Below are positions 38,239-46,972 of a DNA stretch of 54,981 nt, in pieces. The notes beneath the pieces were generated by a model. It did not search any database. It was not told where the DNA came from and saw only the letters and a program-made list of their open reading frames with translations. Origin of the DNA: an uncultured Opitutia bacterium. GTDB taxonomy: Bacteria > Verrucomicrobiota > Verrucomicrobiia > Opitutales > Opitutaceae. Within the stretch, counting starts at the first letter, position 1, and every line of letters begins with the position of its first letter. The stretch spans positions 1 to 54,981 of the forward strand of contig CAIMFY010000047.1 in the NCBI GenBank assembly GCA_903840415.1. Direction: 5' to 3'. Both the position numbers and the translations under genes were made by a program.

Positions 38239-39510
38239 TCACGGTTCCCAGCGGCGCAGCACGAGGCAAACGTTGCAGCCACCGAAGCCGCTGCTGTCTT
38301 TGAGCACCGTGCGTGGCGCGATCGGGAGCGTGGTGCGCGGCAGGTTGAGGCCGGCGCACACTGGGTCGGGATTTTCGAGGTTGGCGGTGCCGGGGATAAA
38401 ACCTTGCGCGATGCTCACCGCGCAAAACGCCGTCTCCATCGCACCGGAAAATGAGAGCCCGTGTCCCGTCAGCGCCTTGGTGCTGCTTACCGCCGGATGC
38501 GCTCCGACGGCGGTAAACGTCGCGTGCAATGCCTTCGCCTCCGACGCATCGCCCACCGGCGTCGAAGTAGCGTGCGCGTTCACATAATCGATTTCGCCGG
38601 GCGCGACTTTCGCGTCGGCGAGCGCACGGCGCATGGCCATGCTCAAGCCGCGTCCGTCCGGATCGGAATTGGCGACGTTGTAGCCGTCGGCCGCCTGGCC
38701 CCAGCCGAGCAACTCCGCGTAGATCGGTGCGCCACGGGCCCGCGCCGACTCGGCCAACTCGATCACCAGCGCCGCCGCTCCACCCGTGCCGACAAAGCCG
38801 TCGCGATCGCGGTCAAACGGCCGCGAGGCGCGAGTCGGATCCGGATTGCGGGACAGCGCCCGCATGCCGTGAAACGAGTAAACCGATTCCATGTTCAGAT
38901 CCTCGCCGCCTACGACCAGCACGCGGCGCAGTCGCCCGAGCCGGATTTCGTCGCACGCGTAACCGATCGCCTGCGTGGTCGAGGCGCAGGCCGAGACGAA
39001 TCCGGCCACCGCGCCGCGGATACCAAAATGCGCCGCGAGATTGAAATTCAGCGTGCCCGCAATCGTGCTCACGACGCCCATCGGGGGAATCCGTTCGCCG
39101 CGCGATTCGTGAATCTGGTTGAGGAAATGCCGGATGAGTCGCGGCGAGCCCGCCGATGCGCAGAACAAGCCCGTGTCGTCGGCCGTCAGATCCGCCGCCG
39201 TCAGCCGCGCATCGGCGATGAGTTGCTCGCTCGCGCAGAGCGCATACAAACCATGGGGCGCCATCCCGCGCAGCACCTCCCGCGAAAACTTGTAGCCCTC
39301 GGGCCATTTCCAGCCCGCCCACTGCAGAGAAGTCGTATCGAACTCCTTGAGCGTGCCGACAACTTTGATCGGCAGGTTCGCCCCGGGCATAAATTCGTAG
39401 CTTTCAATTCCGGAGCGCAGCGTGCGCAGACTCTCCGTCACCGCTGCCTGACTGTTACCGATGCTGGTGACAAACCCGAGTCCCGAAACGACGACGCGCG
39501 GCGCAGTCAT
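38239..39510 (-). CDS. Beta-ketoacyl-ACP synthase (KAS II-like)
   Basis: A 423-residue condensing enzyme. The catalytic Cys is in VSACASTTQAIGYA, the first His in NAHATSTPVGDASE and the second in ALTGHGLSFSGAME, so the Cys-His-His triad of FabF is intact. Length matches FabF. ATG 39510 was preferred to a GTG 9 bases upstream. It follows the acyl carrier protein gene by 12 bases. There is no ketoreductase, dehydratase or acyltransferase gene nearby, so the product would be a beta-keto acyl chain or one finished by the housekeeping fatty acid enzymes. Confidence 0.94.
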   Translation of the reverse strand: MTAPRVVVSGLGFVTSIGNSQAAVTESLRTLRSGIESYEFMPGANLPIKVVGTLKEFDTTSLQWAGWKWPEGYKFSREVLRGMAPHGLYALCASEQLIADARLTAADLTADDTGLFCASAGSPRLIRHFLNQIHESRGERIPPMGVVSTIAGTLNFNLAAHFGIRGAVAGFVSACASTTQAIGYACDEIRLGRLRRVLVVGGEDLNMESVYSFHGMRALSRNPDPTRASRPFDRDRDGFVGTGGAAALVIELAESARARGAPIYAELLGWGQAADGYNVANSDPDGRGLSMAMRRALADAKVAPGEIDYVNAHATSTPVGDASEAKALHATFTAVGAHPAVSSTKALTGHGLSFSGAMETAFCAVSIAQGFIPGTANLENPDPVCAGLNLPRTTLPIAPRTVLKDSSGFGGCNVCLVLRRWEP

Positions 39511-39522
39511 GGCAGGCACCGT

Positions 39523-39894
39523 TCAAGCCGCCGTCGTTGCACGGTTCTTTACCTGAGTCCGAATATAACCGAGCAATTCGTCGAGCGTCGATAAGCGCGC
39601 GAGTTGGGAGTCGTCGATTTTGATGTCGAGCAACGATTCCGCCATGAACACCGTGTCCATCATCGTGAGCGAATCGCAGCCTAAATCTTCCACCAGCCGG
39701 GTCGTGCCAGGCAAGGTGTCGAGCGGTTCACTCGTTTTCTTGGCCAAATAAAAGTGCAGCACACCGAGCACCACGATATCAAGGCTGGCCACATCGCCGT
39801 GCTCGGCGAACGCGAGATAAGCCTCCGTCACCCGCGGCGGAAAGCCGACGAGTGATTCGTTGATGCGTTTTTGAGCGAGAGCGACAGTGATCAT
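39523..39894 (-). CDS. Acyl carrier protein-like protein with N-terminal extension
   Basis: A 123-residue protein. The attachment motif LGCDSLTMMDTVF carries the Ser that would hold phosphopantetheine, followed by helices typical of ACP (LSTLDELLGYIRTQV). The 45-50 residues in front (RINESLVGFPPRVTEAYLAF) are an extra helical segment absent from AcpP. The first gene of the block, it is preceded by a 148-base gap. It differs from a housekeeping ACP in length and in the Cys next to the DSL motif. It is the likely carrier for the ketosynthase. Confidence 0.88.
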   Translation of the reverse strand: MITVALAQKRINESLVGFPPRVTEAYLAFAEHGDVASLDIVVLGVLHFYLAKKTSEPLDTLPGTTRLVEDLGCDSLTMMDTVFMAESLLDIKIDDSQLARLSTLDELLGYIRTQVKNRATTAA

Positions 39895-40042
39895 TTCGGG
39901 TGGGTGCAGCAGGAGAGTGACTCCATTCCGCACACGAAGACCTTAGGAACAATAGCCGATTCTAGCCGGATGCAACTCATTCATTAAGCGGGATACCCTC
40001 CACCGATCAAGGGCCCGGCACCGCCCGCCTCGCCTGCTGCAC

Positions 40043-42025
40043 TCACTTTAACCGCGCATCAAACCACCCAATCGTCCGCACGATCAAATCCTCGATGTGT
40101 GCTGGTTGGCGAAAATGGTGCCCCTCGTCCTCGTAGACGACGAACTTCGTCTCGACGCCCAGCGTCTTTAGTGCGTGCCAGAATTCGTAGGACTGCGGCG
40201 CCGGGCATTCTTTGTCACTGTCGCCAACGACGATGAGCGTCGGCGTCTTCACCGCCTTGATGAAATTGATCGGCGAGCTCTTGGCGTAAACCGCTGCGTC
40301 GTCGTAAACCGAGGCGCCGAAATAAGGAATCATCCACTGGTCGATTAGATTTTGACCATAATAACTCTGCCAGTTCGAGATGCCGGCGCCGGCGATTGCC
40401 GCGCGAAAACGCGTCGTCTGCGTCACCGTCCACATCGTCATAAATCCTCCGTAACTCCAACCGCCGATCCCGAGCCGCGCCGGATCGATCGGGGCGGTTT
40501 TTAGCACCGCGTCGACGCCCGCCAAGACATCGCGGAGATCGCCGTAGCCGAAGTCCTTCACGTTCGCCGAGGTGAACGCCTCGCCTTGCCCGTAGCTGCC
40601 TCGTGGGTTGGGGAAAAACACAAAGTAACCTTCCGCCGCGAGCGCCGCGAAACTCAGACCCGCCCCCGGCCACGCCGGTTTCACCTGACTCGCCGGCCCG
40701 CCGTGAATCGACACCACCATCGGATAATGTTTCGCGGCGTCGAAATCGCGCGGATAGATGAGCCAGCCCTGCACCGCGCGGCCGTCGCAAGTCCACTCGA
40801 CACTTTCACTGCGACCCCACGCAGGCTTCAGCGCGGCGTTGACGTGGGTCCGCTGCTGCCAAGCGCCGACCGCACCCGACCAGACTTCCGGTGCCTGCGT
40901 CCACGACGATCGGATGACGGCGCTCTGCGTTCCGTCCGCAGAAAGTGCGAGGCTCGAAGCCTCGCCGCCCGCGCCGATCGACTCGGCGCCGGTCCAGAGG
41001 GTCTCCGTTTTCCCCGACGCCGGATCGAGCGTCCCAATGGAAATGCGCCCGCGCACACCTTCGCTGAAAATCATTTTCCCCGACGGCTGCCATGCGATCC
41101 AAGCGGGCGAACTCGTCCGGTTTGGCGTGAGATTTTTCGGTTCGGCCTTCGCTTTGGCTTCATCGGTCGAACGCTCTGCCGGCACGAGGAAAACATCCCC
41201 GCCGGTCGATCCTTCATCGCTCATGAGCCCCTGAATAAACGCGATGCTCCGTCCGTCCGGCGACCAGCGCGGCACGGCGATTTGCGTGGCAGGTTTGAAG
41301 ACTTCGCGCACGCGACCGCTTGCAACGTCGACGGCGTTGAGCCGTGCAATCCACCAGTTGTTGTCACCGGAGCCGGGCGCCGAGACGTAGGCGAGCTGCG
41401 TGCCGTCGGGCGACCAGTCGAATTCGTAAACGTAGCTCTCCGCCGGCGTGATCATCCGCGAAGTGCCCGTCGCGACGTCGACGATCAGAATCCGCTGCTC
41501 AAAAATATTCTCGGCAACTTCGCCGGCATCGCGCGCCGCCGCCTCAACGGCTCCCGCCGCCTGTTTCTGGCCCTCGATGCAGAGCAGCGCGAGAGTCTTG
41601 CCGTCGGGCGACCAACGCGGTCGCGCGAGCTGACCCACGACCGAGGTGAGTTTTCGCACCGCCCCGCCGGAGGCCGGCGCGATGTAGAGTTGAAGTTGCC
41701 GCGCCTTTTCCGCGTCAGACAAAAACGCGAGCTGCGCGCCGTCGCCCGAAAAGGCCGCGTGCTTTTCGGCGTGCGCCGTGGTGCCGTTGCCCGCCGTCAC
41801 CCGCCGCGGTGGCGCGCCCGCGTCATCGAGCGCGTAGATCAAAGAATTTCGCGACTCGGTGCGATCGGCGTTGTGCTGTTTCTCGACGTAGACGAGCCGC
41901 CGGCCGTCGGGCGCCAGCGCCGCCTCCTCGATCGATTTGACGGCAAAGAGCAGTTCGATGGTTTCCTTCGGATTGGCGAACGCGACGGCAGGCAGCATCG
42001 CCAGCAGACAAATGAGACGGCGCAT
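40043..42025 (-). CDS. S9-family prolyl oligopeptidase-like peptidase
   Basis: A 660-residue secreted serine peptidase. A signal peptide (LICLLAMLPAVAFA) precedes a beta-propeller (about 40-390) with repeated W-SPDG units and a C-terminal alpha/beta hydrolase domain. The catalytic Ser is in GGWSYGGFMTMW, the Asp in VGDSDKECP and the His in EDEGHHF. The layout fits the acylaminoacyl-peptidase/DPP IV-like group, which trims short peptides. ATG 42025 is divergent from the SNF2 gene. Location is probably the periplasm. Confidence 0.92.
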   Translation of the reverse strand: MRRLICLLAMLPAVAFANPKETIELLFAVKSIEEAALAPDGRRLVYVEKQHNADRTESRNSLIYALDDAGAPPRRVTAGNGTTAHAEKHAAFSGDGAQLAFLSDAEKARQLQLYIAPASGGAVRKLTSVVGQLARPRWSPDGKTLALLCIEGQKQAAGAVEAAARDAGEVAENIFEQRILIVDVATGTSRMITPAESYVYEFDWSPDGTQLAYVSAPGSGDNNWWIARLNAVDVASGRVREVFKPATQIAVPRWSPDGRSIAFIQGLMSDEGSTGGDVFLVPAERSTDEAKAKAEPKNLTPNRTSSPAWIAWQPSGKMIFSEGVRGRISIGTLDPASGKTETLWTGAESIGAGGEASSLALSADGTQSAVIRSSWTQAPEVWSGAVGAWQQRTHVNAALKPAWGRSESVEWTCDGRAVQGWLIYPRDFDAAKHYPMVVSIHGGPASQVKPAWPGAGLSFAALAAEGYFVFFPNPRGSYGQGEAFTSANVKDFGYGDLRDVLAGVDAVLKTAPIDPARLGIGGWSYGGFMTMWTVTQTTRFRAAIAGAGISNWQSYYGQNLIDQWMIPYFGASVYDDAAVYAKSSPINFIKAVKTPTLIVVGDSDKECPAPQSYEFWHALKTLGVETKFVVYEDEGHHFRQPAHIEDLIVRTIGWFDARLK

Positions 42026-42193
42026 GGGAACGTGGTTGGGTTAAGACGCGCCTTCACTCATCGCCCGCGGCTCCGTGCGGCGCAAGCCTGTCGCGCCGCC
42101 TTTCTCCGCGGTGCGCCGAACATTATTCCGGCGCCCGCACCATTTTGTCATTGCGGGCAACACGAGCGACGGAGCAATCCATCTGGTTTCGCC

Positions 42194-44584
42194 ATGCTCC
42201 GCCTCGTGCTCCCGCCCAACCTCGCCGCCGCCGCCGCACGCAACGCGATCGCGATCAAGGTCGAACTCACGCTGGCCGACGGCGCGCCGCCGCCCGCGCT
42301 GCTCCCCGCCCTCGCGCTCTTGCAACGCTGGTGCGGACCAAAGCCGCCGGTCTTTCTTCAGCTTTCCCGCGCCCAACTTCGCGAACTCGCCGCCGCCGTC
42401 GAAGATCAACCGCTCTTCGTCGAAAATGGCCGACCGGTCGCGTGGGCGCACGATACCCTCCTCGCCGAGCCCAGCCCGAAGCTCGAACCGCGCACCGAAA
42501 TCCAAACTCCAAAATCCAAACTCCAAAATTCCGCCGCCGCCTCGCTGCTCATCGACGGCAGCGAACACTTCCTTGCCATTGCGCTCCCCCCGCGCGAATC
42601 GCTCGCCTACGCCTCGCTGGTCGAACTGCTCAAAACCAGCGGCTTCACGCTCGAGCCCTCGAACCGCAAGTGGTGGCTGCGCGATCGGCACAAGACGCTC
42701 AACTTTCTCGCCACGCACGGCGCCCGCCTGCGCAAAAATCTCGACGCCGAATTCACTCCGAATTTCGAGAAAAACACCGCGCATCTCCGCGCCGCCGAAA
42801 TCGCCGCCGAGATTGCGGAGACCGGTGGTGAGTTTGCGGTAACGCTCGGCCTCCGCGCCGGCTCCGCCGACGAATCGTCGCTCCGCTCCGCCGTCGCCTC
42901 GAACCGCGGCTACCTCGAAGCCGACGGAAAAATCTTCCTGCTCGACTCGGCCAAACTCCAAAAACTCGCCGCCGCCCAGCGCCAGCTCGCCGGCGATCCT
43001 GCGGCTGGGCTCGCGCCGCGCCGCGTGCTGCGCATCACCGCTGCTCAGACAGTCGACGCCGACGAGATTCTCGCCGAGCTTTCGCCCAACTTCGCCGCCC
43101 CCGCCGCGTGGCGCGAGCGCAGCGGCGCGCTGAAAAATCTCACCGCGCTCCCCGCCGCGCCGATTCCGCCGACGCTCAACGCCCAACTCCGCCCCTACCA
43201 ACGTCTCGGCGCCGCGTGGCTCTGGCATCTCCACCGCCACCAACTCGGCGGCATCCTCGCCGACGAAATGGGCCTCGGGAAAACGCTCCAAGCCCTCGCG
43301 CTGCTGTCTTCGCTCAACGCCCAATCTTCAACGCTCAACTCCCCACGCGGCTTCAGCCTCGTGGTCTGCCCCGCGTCGCTCCTCGAAAACTGGCGCCGCG
43401 AAGCCGCCCGCTTCGCGCCGCAGTTACGCGTGTTCGTTCATCACAGCGATCACCGGATCGCAACCGCCGGCGAATTCGCCGCGCACGATCTCGTCATCAC
43501 GAGCTACGGCACGCTCTCGCGGGACCAAGCGCTCTTCACGTCGGTCGAGTTCGCCGCCGTGATCGCCGACGAGGCCCAGCACATCAAAAACCGCCGCTCA
43601 CAAAACGCGGCCGCCCTCCGCGCCCTCCGCGCCCGCACCCGCTTTCTCCTGACCGGCACACCGCTCGAAAACTCCCTCGACGATCTGCGCTCGCTCTTCG
43701 AATTCCTCCTGCCCGGCTACCTCACGCGCGGTCCCGCCGGCACTCGCGGCGAGGATCGCGTCTGGTTCGACCAACGCCTCCGCGCGCAGACCGCGCCTTA
43801 CATTTTGAGGCGCACGAAAAAGGCCGTCGCGCCCGAGCTGCCCGAAAAACTCGAGCAAATCGTCTGGTGTGAACTCACCGCCGCGCAGGCCCGGCTTTAT
43901 CGCGACACCCAGGAAAAATCCGAGCGCGATCTCCTCGATCTCGCCGCCGGCGGCGCAAGTGAGGCGAAGCTCACCTTCGCCGCCCTCACCCAACTCCTCC
44001 GCCTGCGCCAAATCTGCTGCGACCCGCGACTCGTCGCGCCCGAGTCGGCCGCCGATCTCTCCACCAAGCTCGACAGCTTCAACGAACTCCTCGCCGAAGC
44101 CATCGACGATGGCCACCGCGTGCTCGTGTTTTCGCAGTTCACTTCTCTCCTCGCGCTCCTCCGCACCGAGCTCGACGCGCAACAAATCGCCCACTGCTAC
44201 CTCGACGGTGCGATGACGCCGCGCGCCCGCCAAGCCGAGGTCGATCGATTTCAAGCCGCGGCCGCGCCCGACGCACCGCCGGTGTTTCTCCTCTCGTTGA
44301 AGGCCGGCGGCACCGGCCTCAATCTCACCGGCGCCGACACCGTCATCCATTTCGATCCGTGGTGGAATCCTGCCGCCGAGGCGCAGGCCACCGACCGTGC
44401 CCACCGCATCGGCCAGACGCGCGCCGTCACGAGCTACAAGTTGATCGCCGCCGGCACGGTCGAGGAAAAAGTGCTCGCCCTCCAGGCCGAGAAACGTGCG
44501 CTGCTCGCCGACGTGTTTGAAGCCAGCGAAGCGGTCGCCGCGACACTCTCGCTCGCCGACTTGAAATCGCTCCTGCAAAACTGA
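42194..44584 (+). CDS. SNF2-family DEAD/DEAH-like ATPase (Swi2/Snf2 helicase)
   Basis: A 796-residue protein. Residues about 1-320 are a poorly conserved N-terminal region. From about 330 the two RecA-like domains carry ADEMGLGKT (about 356-364, Walker A), VVCPASLLENW, the DEAQHIK box, LLTGTPLENSL, then FSQFTSLLALL, SLKAGGTGLNL and the arginine-finger region TDRAHRIGQTRAV. All motifs are intact; such proteins translocate on double-stranded DNA and remodel nucleoprotein. Two short in-frame repeat-like inserts (42499-42529 and 43311-43344) lie in variable loops. ATG 42194 is the start that leaves out upstream antisense sequence. A cytochrome gene follows after 7 bases. Confidence 0.95.
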   Translation: MLRLVLPPNLAAAAARNAIAIKVELTLADGAPPPALLPALALLQRWCGPKPPVFLQLSRAQLRELAAAVEDQPLFVENGRPVAWAHDTLLAEPSPKLEPRTEIQTPKSKLQNSAAASLLIDGSEHFLAIALPPRESLAYASLVELLKTSGFTLEPSNRKWWLRDRHKTLNFLATHGARLRKNLDAEFTPNFEKNTAHLRAAEIAAEIAETGGEFAVTLGLRAGSADESSLRSAVASNRGYLEADGKIFLLDSAKLQKLAAAQRQLAGDPAAGLAPRRVLRITAAQTVDADEILAELSPNFAAPAAWRERSGALKNLTALPAAPIPPTLNAQLRPYQRLGAAWLWHLHRHQLGGILADEMGLGKTLQALALLSSLNAQSSTLNSPRGFSLVVCPASLLENWRREAARFAPQLRVFVHHSDHRIATAGEFAAHDLVITSYGTLSRDQALFTSVEFAAVIADEAQHIKNRRSQNAAALRALRARTRFLLTGTPLENSLDDLRSLFEFLLPGYLTRGPAGTRGEDRVWFDQRLRAQTAPYILRRTKKAVAPELPEKLEQIVWCELTAAQARLYRDTQEKSERDLLDLAAGGASEAKLTFAALTQLLRLRQICCDPRLVAPESAADLSTKLDSFNELLAEAIDDGHRVLVFSQFTSLLALLRTELDAQQIAHCYLDGAMTPRARQAEVDRFQAAAAPDAPPVFLLSLKAGGTGLNLTGADTVIHFDPWWNPAAEAQATDRAHRIGQTRAVTSYKLIAAGTVEEKVLALQAEKRALLADVFEASEAVAATLSLADLKSLLQN
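42499..42529. repeat. Intragenic 14-base tandem insert in SNF2 gene
   Basis: Two direct copies of aatccaaactccaa plus flank encode IQTPKSKLQNS. Low GC compared with its surroundings and located between the N-terminal region and the rest, it looks like an insertion of a simple repeat. Confidence 0.75.
43311..43344. repeat. Intragenic CTCAACGC-type insert in SNF2 gene
   Basis: Imperfect repeats of ctcaacgc and tcaac encode SLNAQSSTLNSPRG, a peptide style (LNAQ/STLN) that I recognise in many verrucomicrobial proteins. It falls in the loop after the Walker A helix, where other SNF2 proteins are shorter. Confidence 0.6.
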
Positions 44585-44591
44585 CTTCGCC

Positions 44592-46808
44592 ATGCCTGTG
44601 CGTTGCGTCTTCGTCCTCTGGCTGCTTGCAGCGCTCGCTTTCGCTGGCTGTGCGCGCCGCGCACCCGTATCCGTGCCGCGCCGGACCGTTGCGCAGGCGA
44701 TTGAGCAGACTTCGGCGACGTGTGCACGCTGCCACGCCGAAATTCACGCCGGCTGGGCCACCACCGACCACGCGCTCGCCAACCGTCCGATCGACCCCGC
44801 TCGCGATCAAGCGGCGTTCACGGTCTCACCGGTGATCGAGGACGGCGGTTCGCGTTTTGAAATCGGCTGGGACAACCACCATCCGTCGATGACCGAGATT
44901 CGACCGGGCACTCCTCCGATCGCACACCAACCTGATCTCATGCTTGGATCGAAACCGCTTCGGCAGCCGCTCCTGCCCGCCGCGGGCGGACGCTGGCAGC
45001 CGACCGACCTGGCCTTCGATCCGGTGAAGCACGAATGGTTCAACGTCTTCGGACAGGAGCGACGCCAGCCCGGCGAATGGGGTCATTGGACCGGCCGCGG
45101 CATGAATTGGAATTCGATGTGCGCGCAATGCCACATGACCGGTTACCAAAAAAATTATTCCGCCGCCACTGACAGCTACGCCTCGAAGTGGGTCGAACAT
45201 GGCGTCGGCTGCATCCAGTGCCACGGCCCGATGCCCACCGATCACAACAATCGAAAATCCAAAATCGAAAATCCAAAATCCGCCGAACCGTTCAGCGGCG
45301 ATCGTTCCCGCATCATGCAGACCTGCGCGCCGTGCCACGGCCGCAACGAAGCGCTCACCGCCAGCTTTCAACCCGGCGACAATTACGACGACCACTACCG
45401 CGTTACGCTGCCCGTCGATGCCGCGGTGTTTTATCCCGACGGCCAGCAGCGCGACGAAGACTTCAACTGGACCTCGATCCGCCTCAGCCGAATGGGCCAC
45501 GCCGGCGTCACGTGCCTCGACTGCCACGATCCACACACGAACCAAACCATTCTTCCGGCGACCGACAATCGCCTGTGCCTGCGCTGCCACAGCGCGCCGA
45601 CGCCCGTCGCCTTCAGCAAAGCGCCCGTGATCGATCCGGTCGCGCACTCGCACCACGCCGCGACCAGCACCGGCAACCAATGCGTCACCTGCCACATGCC
45701 GACGACAACTTACATGCAGCGCGCCCCGCGCCACGATCACGGCTGGCTGCGGCCCGATCCGTTGCTTACGAAAGAACTCGGCATCCCCAACGCCTGCAAC
45801 CGCTGCCACACCGACCAATCAGTCGAGTGGTCGATCGGAAAAACGGACGCGTGGTATGGCACCAAACTCGACTCGCACCAGCGCGCCCGCACCCGTGCCG
45901 TCGCCGCCGCTCAGGCACACCAACCCAATGCCGCTGAGGCACTGCTCAGCGTTTTCACCACTGAAGACATCCCCGCGTGGCGCGCCACGCTCCTCGACCT
46001 TGCGTCGCCCGATGCCGATGCCTCCGCCGAGATCGTCGCCGGGGCGCGCACCTCGCTCGCCGCCAACGATCCACTCGAACGCGCCGCCGCCGTGCGTGCC
46101 CTGACGGCCCATGCCGAATCGCAACATCTCCTGCGCCCCCTGCTGCACGATCCAGTGCGACTCGTGCGGCTCGACGCCGAATGGGCGCTGTCGGCATCGT
46201 TGGCCGACGGATCCCCCGAGCGCGCCGAACTCGACGCCTACCTCTCGCTCACTCTCGACCAACCCTCTGGCCGGCTCCGGCTCGGCCAGGATCTCGCCAA
46301 CCGCGGTCGCCTCGCCGAGGCGCAGAAAGAAATGGAACTCGCCGCCCAGTGGGATCTGTTTTCGCCGGGCATCCGCGATGCGCTCGGCTTCGTGTTCAAC
46401 AGCGAGGGCAACTCCCTCCAGGCTGCCGCGCAATTTTTCCGCTCGGCGCAATTGCAGCCGCATGATGCGGCGGCCGCCTACCGCGCCGCACTCGCGTTCG
46501 CTGAGGCCGGCCAGTTGTCCGACGCCGAACTGGCCTTTCGCCTCACCGTCGACCGCGATCCAAAATTCGATCGCGCTTGGTATAACCTTGGACTGTTGCT
46601 CGCGAAAATCGAGCGGTTCGCCGATGCCTCAGCGGCGTTGCAAACGGCCGAATCGATCGCGCCTGGTTCGCCCGATTATCCGTATGCTCAGGCGACCGTG
46701 CTGCTCCGCTCCGGAGATCGCGAGGGCGCGCTGGCCGCTGCCCGCCGCGCTTTGGCCGCCGATCCGAATTACACACCCGCCCGCGAGTTGCTTCAGTCCC
46801 GGCGATAA
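44592..46808 (+). CDS. Octaheme c-type cytochrome lipoprotein with HEAT/TPR tail
   Basis: A 738-residue protein. The signal ends LAALAFAGC (lipobox, Cys 19). Eight CxxCH heme motifs follow (CARCH, CAQCH, CIQCH, CAPCH, CLDCH, CLRCH, CVTCH, CNRCH) between residues about 44 and 410, like cytochrome c554/NrfB-type multihemes. From about 440 to 560 are HEAT-like helices and from about 575 to 738 TPR repeats (SPGIRDALGFVFNSEGN, FDRAWYNLGLLLAKIERF). It should carry electrons at the periplasmic face of a membrane, while the TPR part binds partners. A KSKIENPKS-type insert (45249-45281) sits between heme motifs. It is 7 bases after the SNF2 gene, although the functions appear unrelated. Confidence 0.93.
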   Translation: MPVRCVFVLWLLAALAFAGCARRAPVSVPRRTVAQAIEQTSATCARCHAEIHAGWATTDHALANRPIDPARDQAAFTVSPVIEDGGSRFEIGWDNHHPSMTEIRPGTPPIAHQPDLMLGSKPLRQPLLPAAGGRWQPTDLAFDPVKHEWFNVFGQERRQPGEWGHWTGRGMNWNSMCAQCHMTGYQKNYSAATDSYASKWVEHGVGCIQCHGPMPTDHNNRKSKIENPKSAEPFSGDRSRIMQTCAPCHGRNEALTASFQPGDNYDDHYRVTLPVDAAVFYPDGQQRDEDFNWTSIRLSRMGHAGVTCLDCHDPHTNQTILPATDNRLCLRCHSAPTPVAFSKAPVIDPVAHSHHAATSTGNQCVTCHMPTTTYMQRAPRHDHGWLRPDPLLTKELGIPNACNRCHTDQSVEWSIGKTDAWYGTKLDSHQRARTRAVAAAQAHQPNAAEALLSVFTTEDIPAWRATLLDLASPDADASAEIVAGARTSLAANDPLERAAAVRALTAHAESQHLLRPLLHDPVRLVRLDAEWALSASLADGSPERAELDAYLSLTLDQPSGRLRLGQDLANRGRLAEAQKEMELAAQWDLFSPGIRDALGFVFNSEGNSLQAAAQFFRSAQLQPHDAAAAYRAALAFAEAGQLSDAELAFRLTVDRDPKFDRAWYNLGLLLAKIERFADASAALQTAESIAPGSPDYPYAQATVLLRSGDREGALAAARRALAADPNYTPARELLQSRR
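45249..45281. repeat. Intragenic 14-base tandem insert in cytochrome gene
   Basis: Two direct copies of aatcgaaaatccaa plus a partial third encode NRKSKIENPKSAE between the third and fourth heme motifs. Same style as the insert at 42499. Confidence 0.8.
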
Positions 46809-46824
46809 CTTGCGGAAATTCCCG

Positions 46825-46853
46825 TTGACGCGCTCCGCGGGCACCCTTTGCTC
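46825..46853 (+). promoter_or_regulatory. Possible promoter of tRNA-Phe
   Basis: TTGACG at 46825-46830 is followed after 17 bases by TTGCTC (46848-46853), about 17 bases before the tRNA. The -35 box is good, the -10 box weak; a GC-rich discriminator follows. Confidence 0.35.
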
Positions 46854-46870
46854 TGACCCTTCCTACCGAT

Positions 46871-46946
<76 letters not shown>

Positions 46947-46972
46947 CTTTAGAATGTCGGGTCGGGTCTAGT

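Noticed and set aside
39904-40042. 10-base inverted repeat gtgcagcagg/cctgctgcac flanking the gap before the ACP gene
   Set aside because: Arms are about 120 bases apart and one touches the S9 peptidase gene end; such a match can arise by chance in GC-rich sequence.
40586-42193. Long upstream extension of the SNF2 frame
   Set aside because: The extension lies antisense to the S9 peptidase and is Arg-rich; the SNF2 protein starts at 42194.
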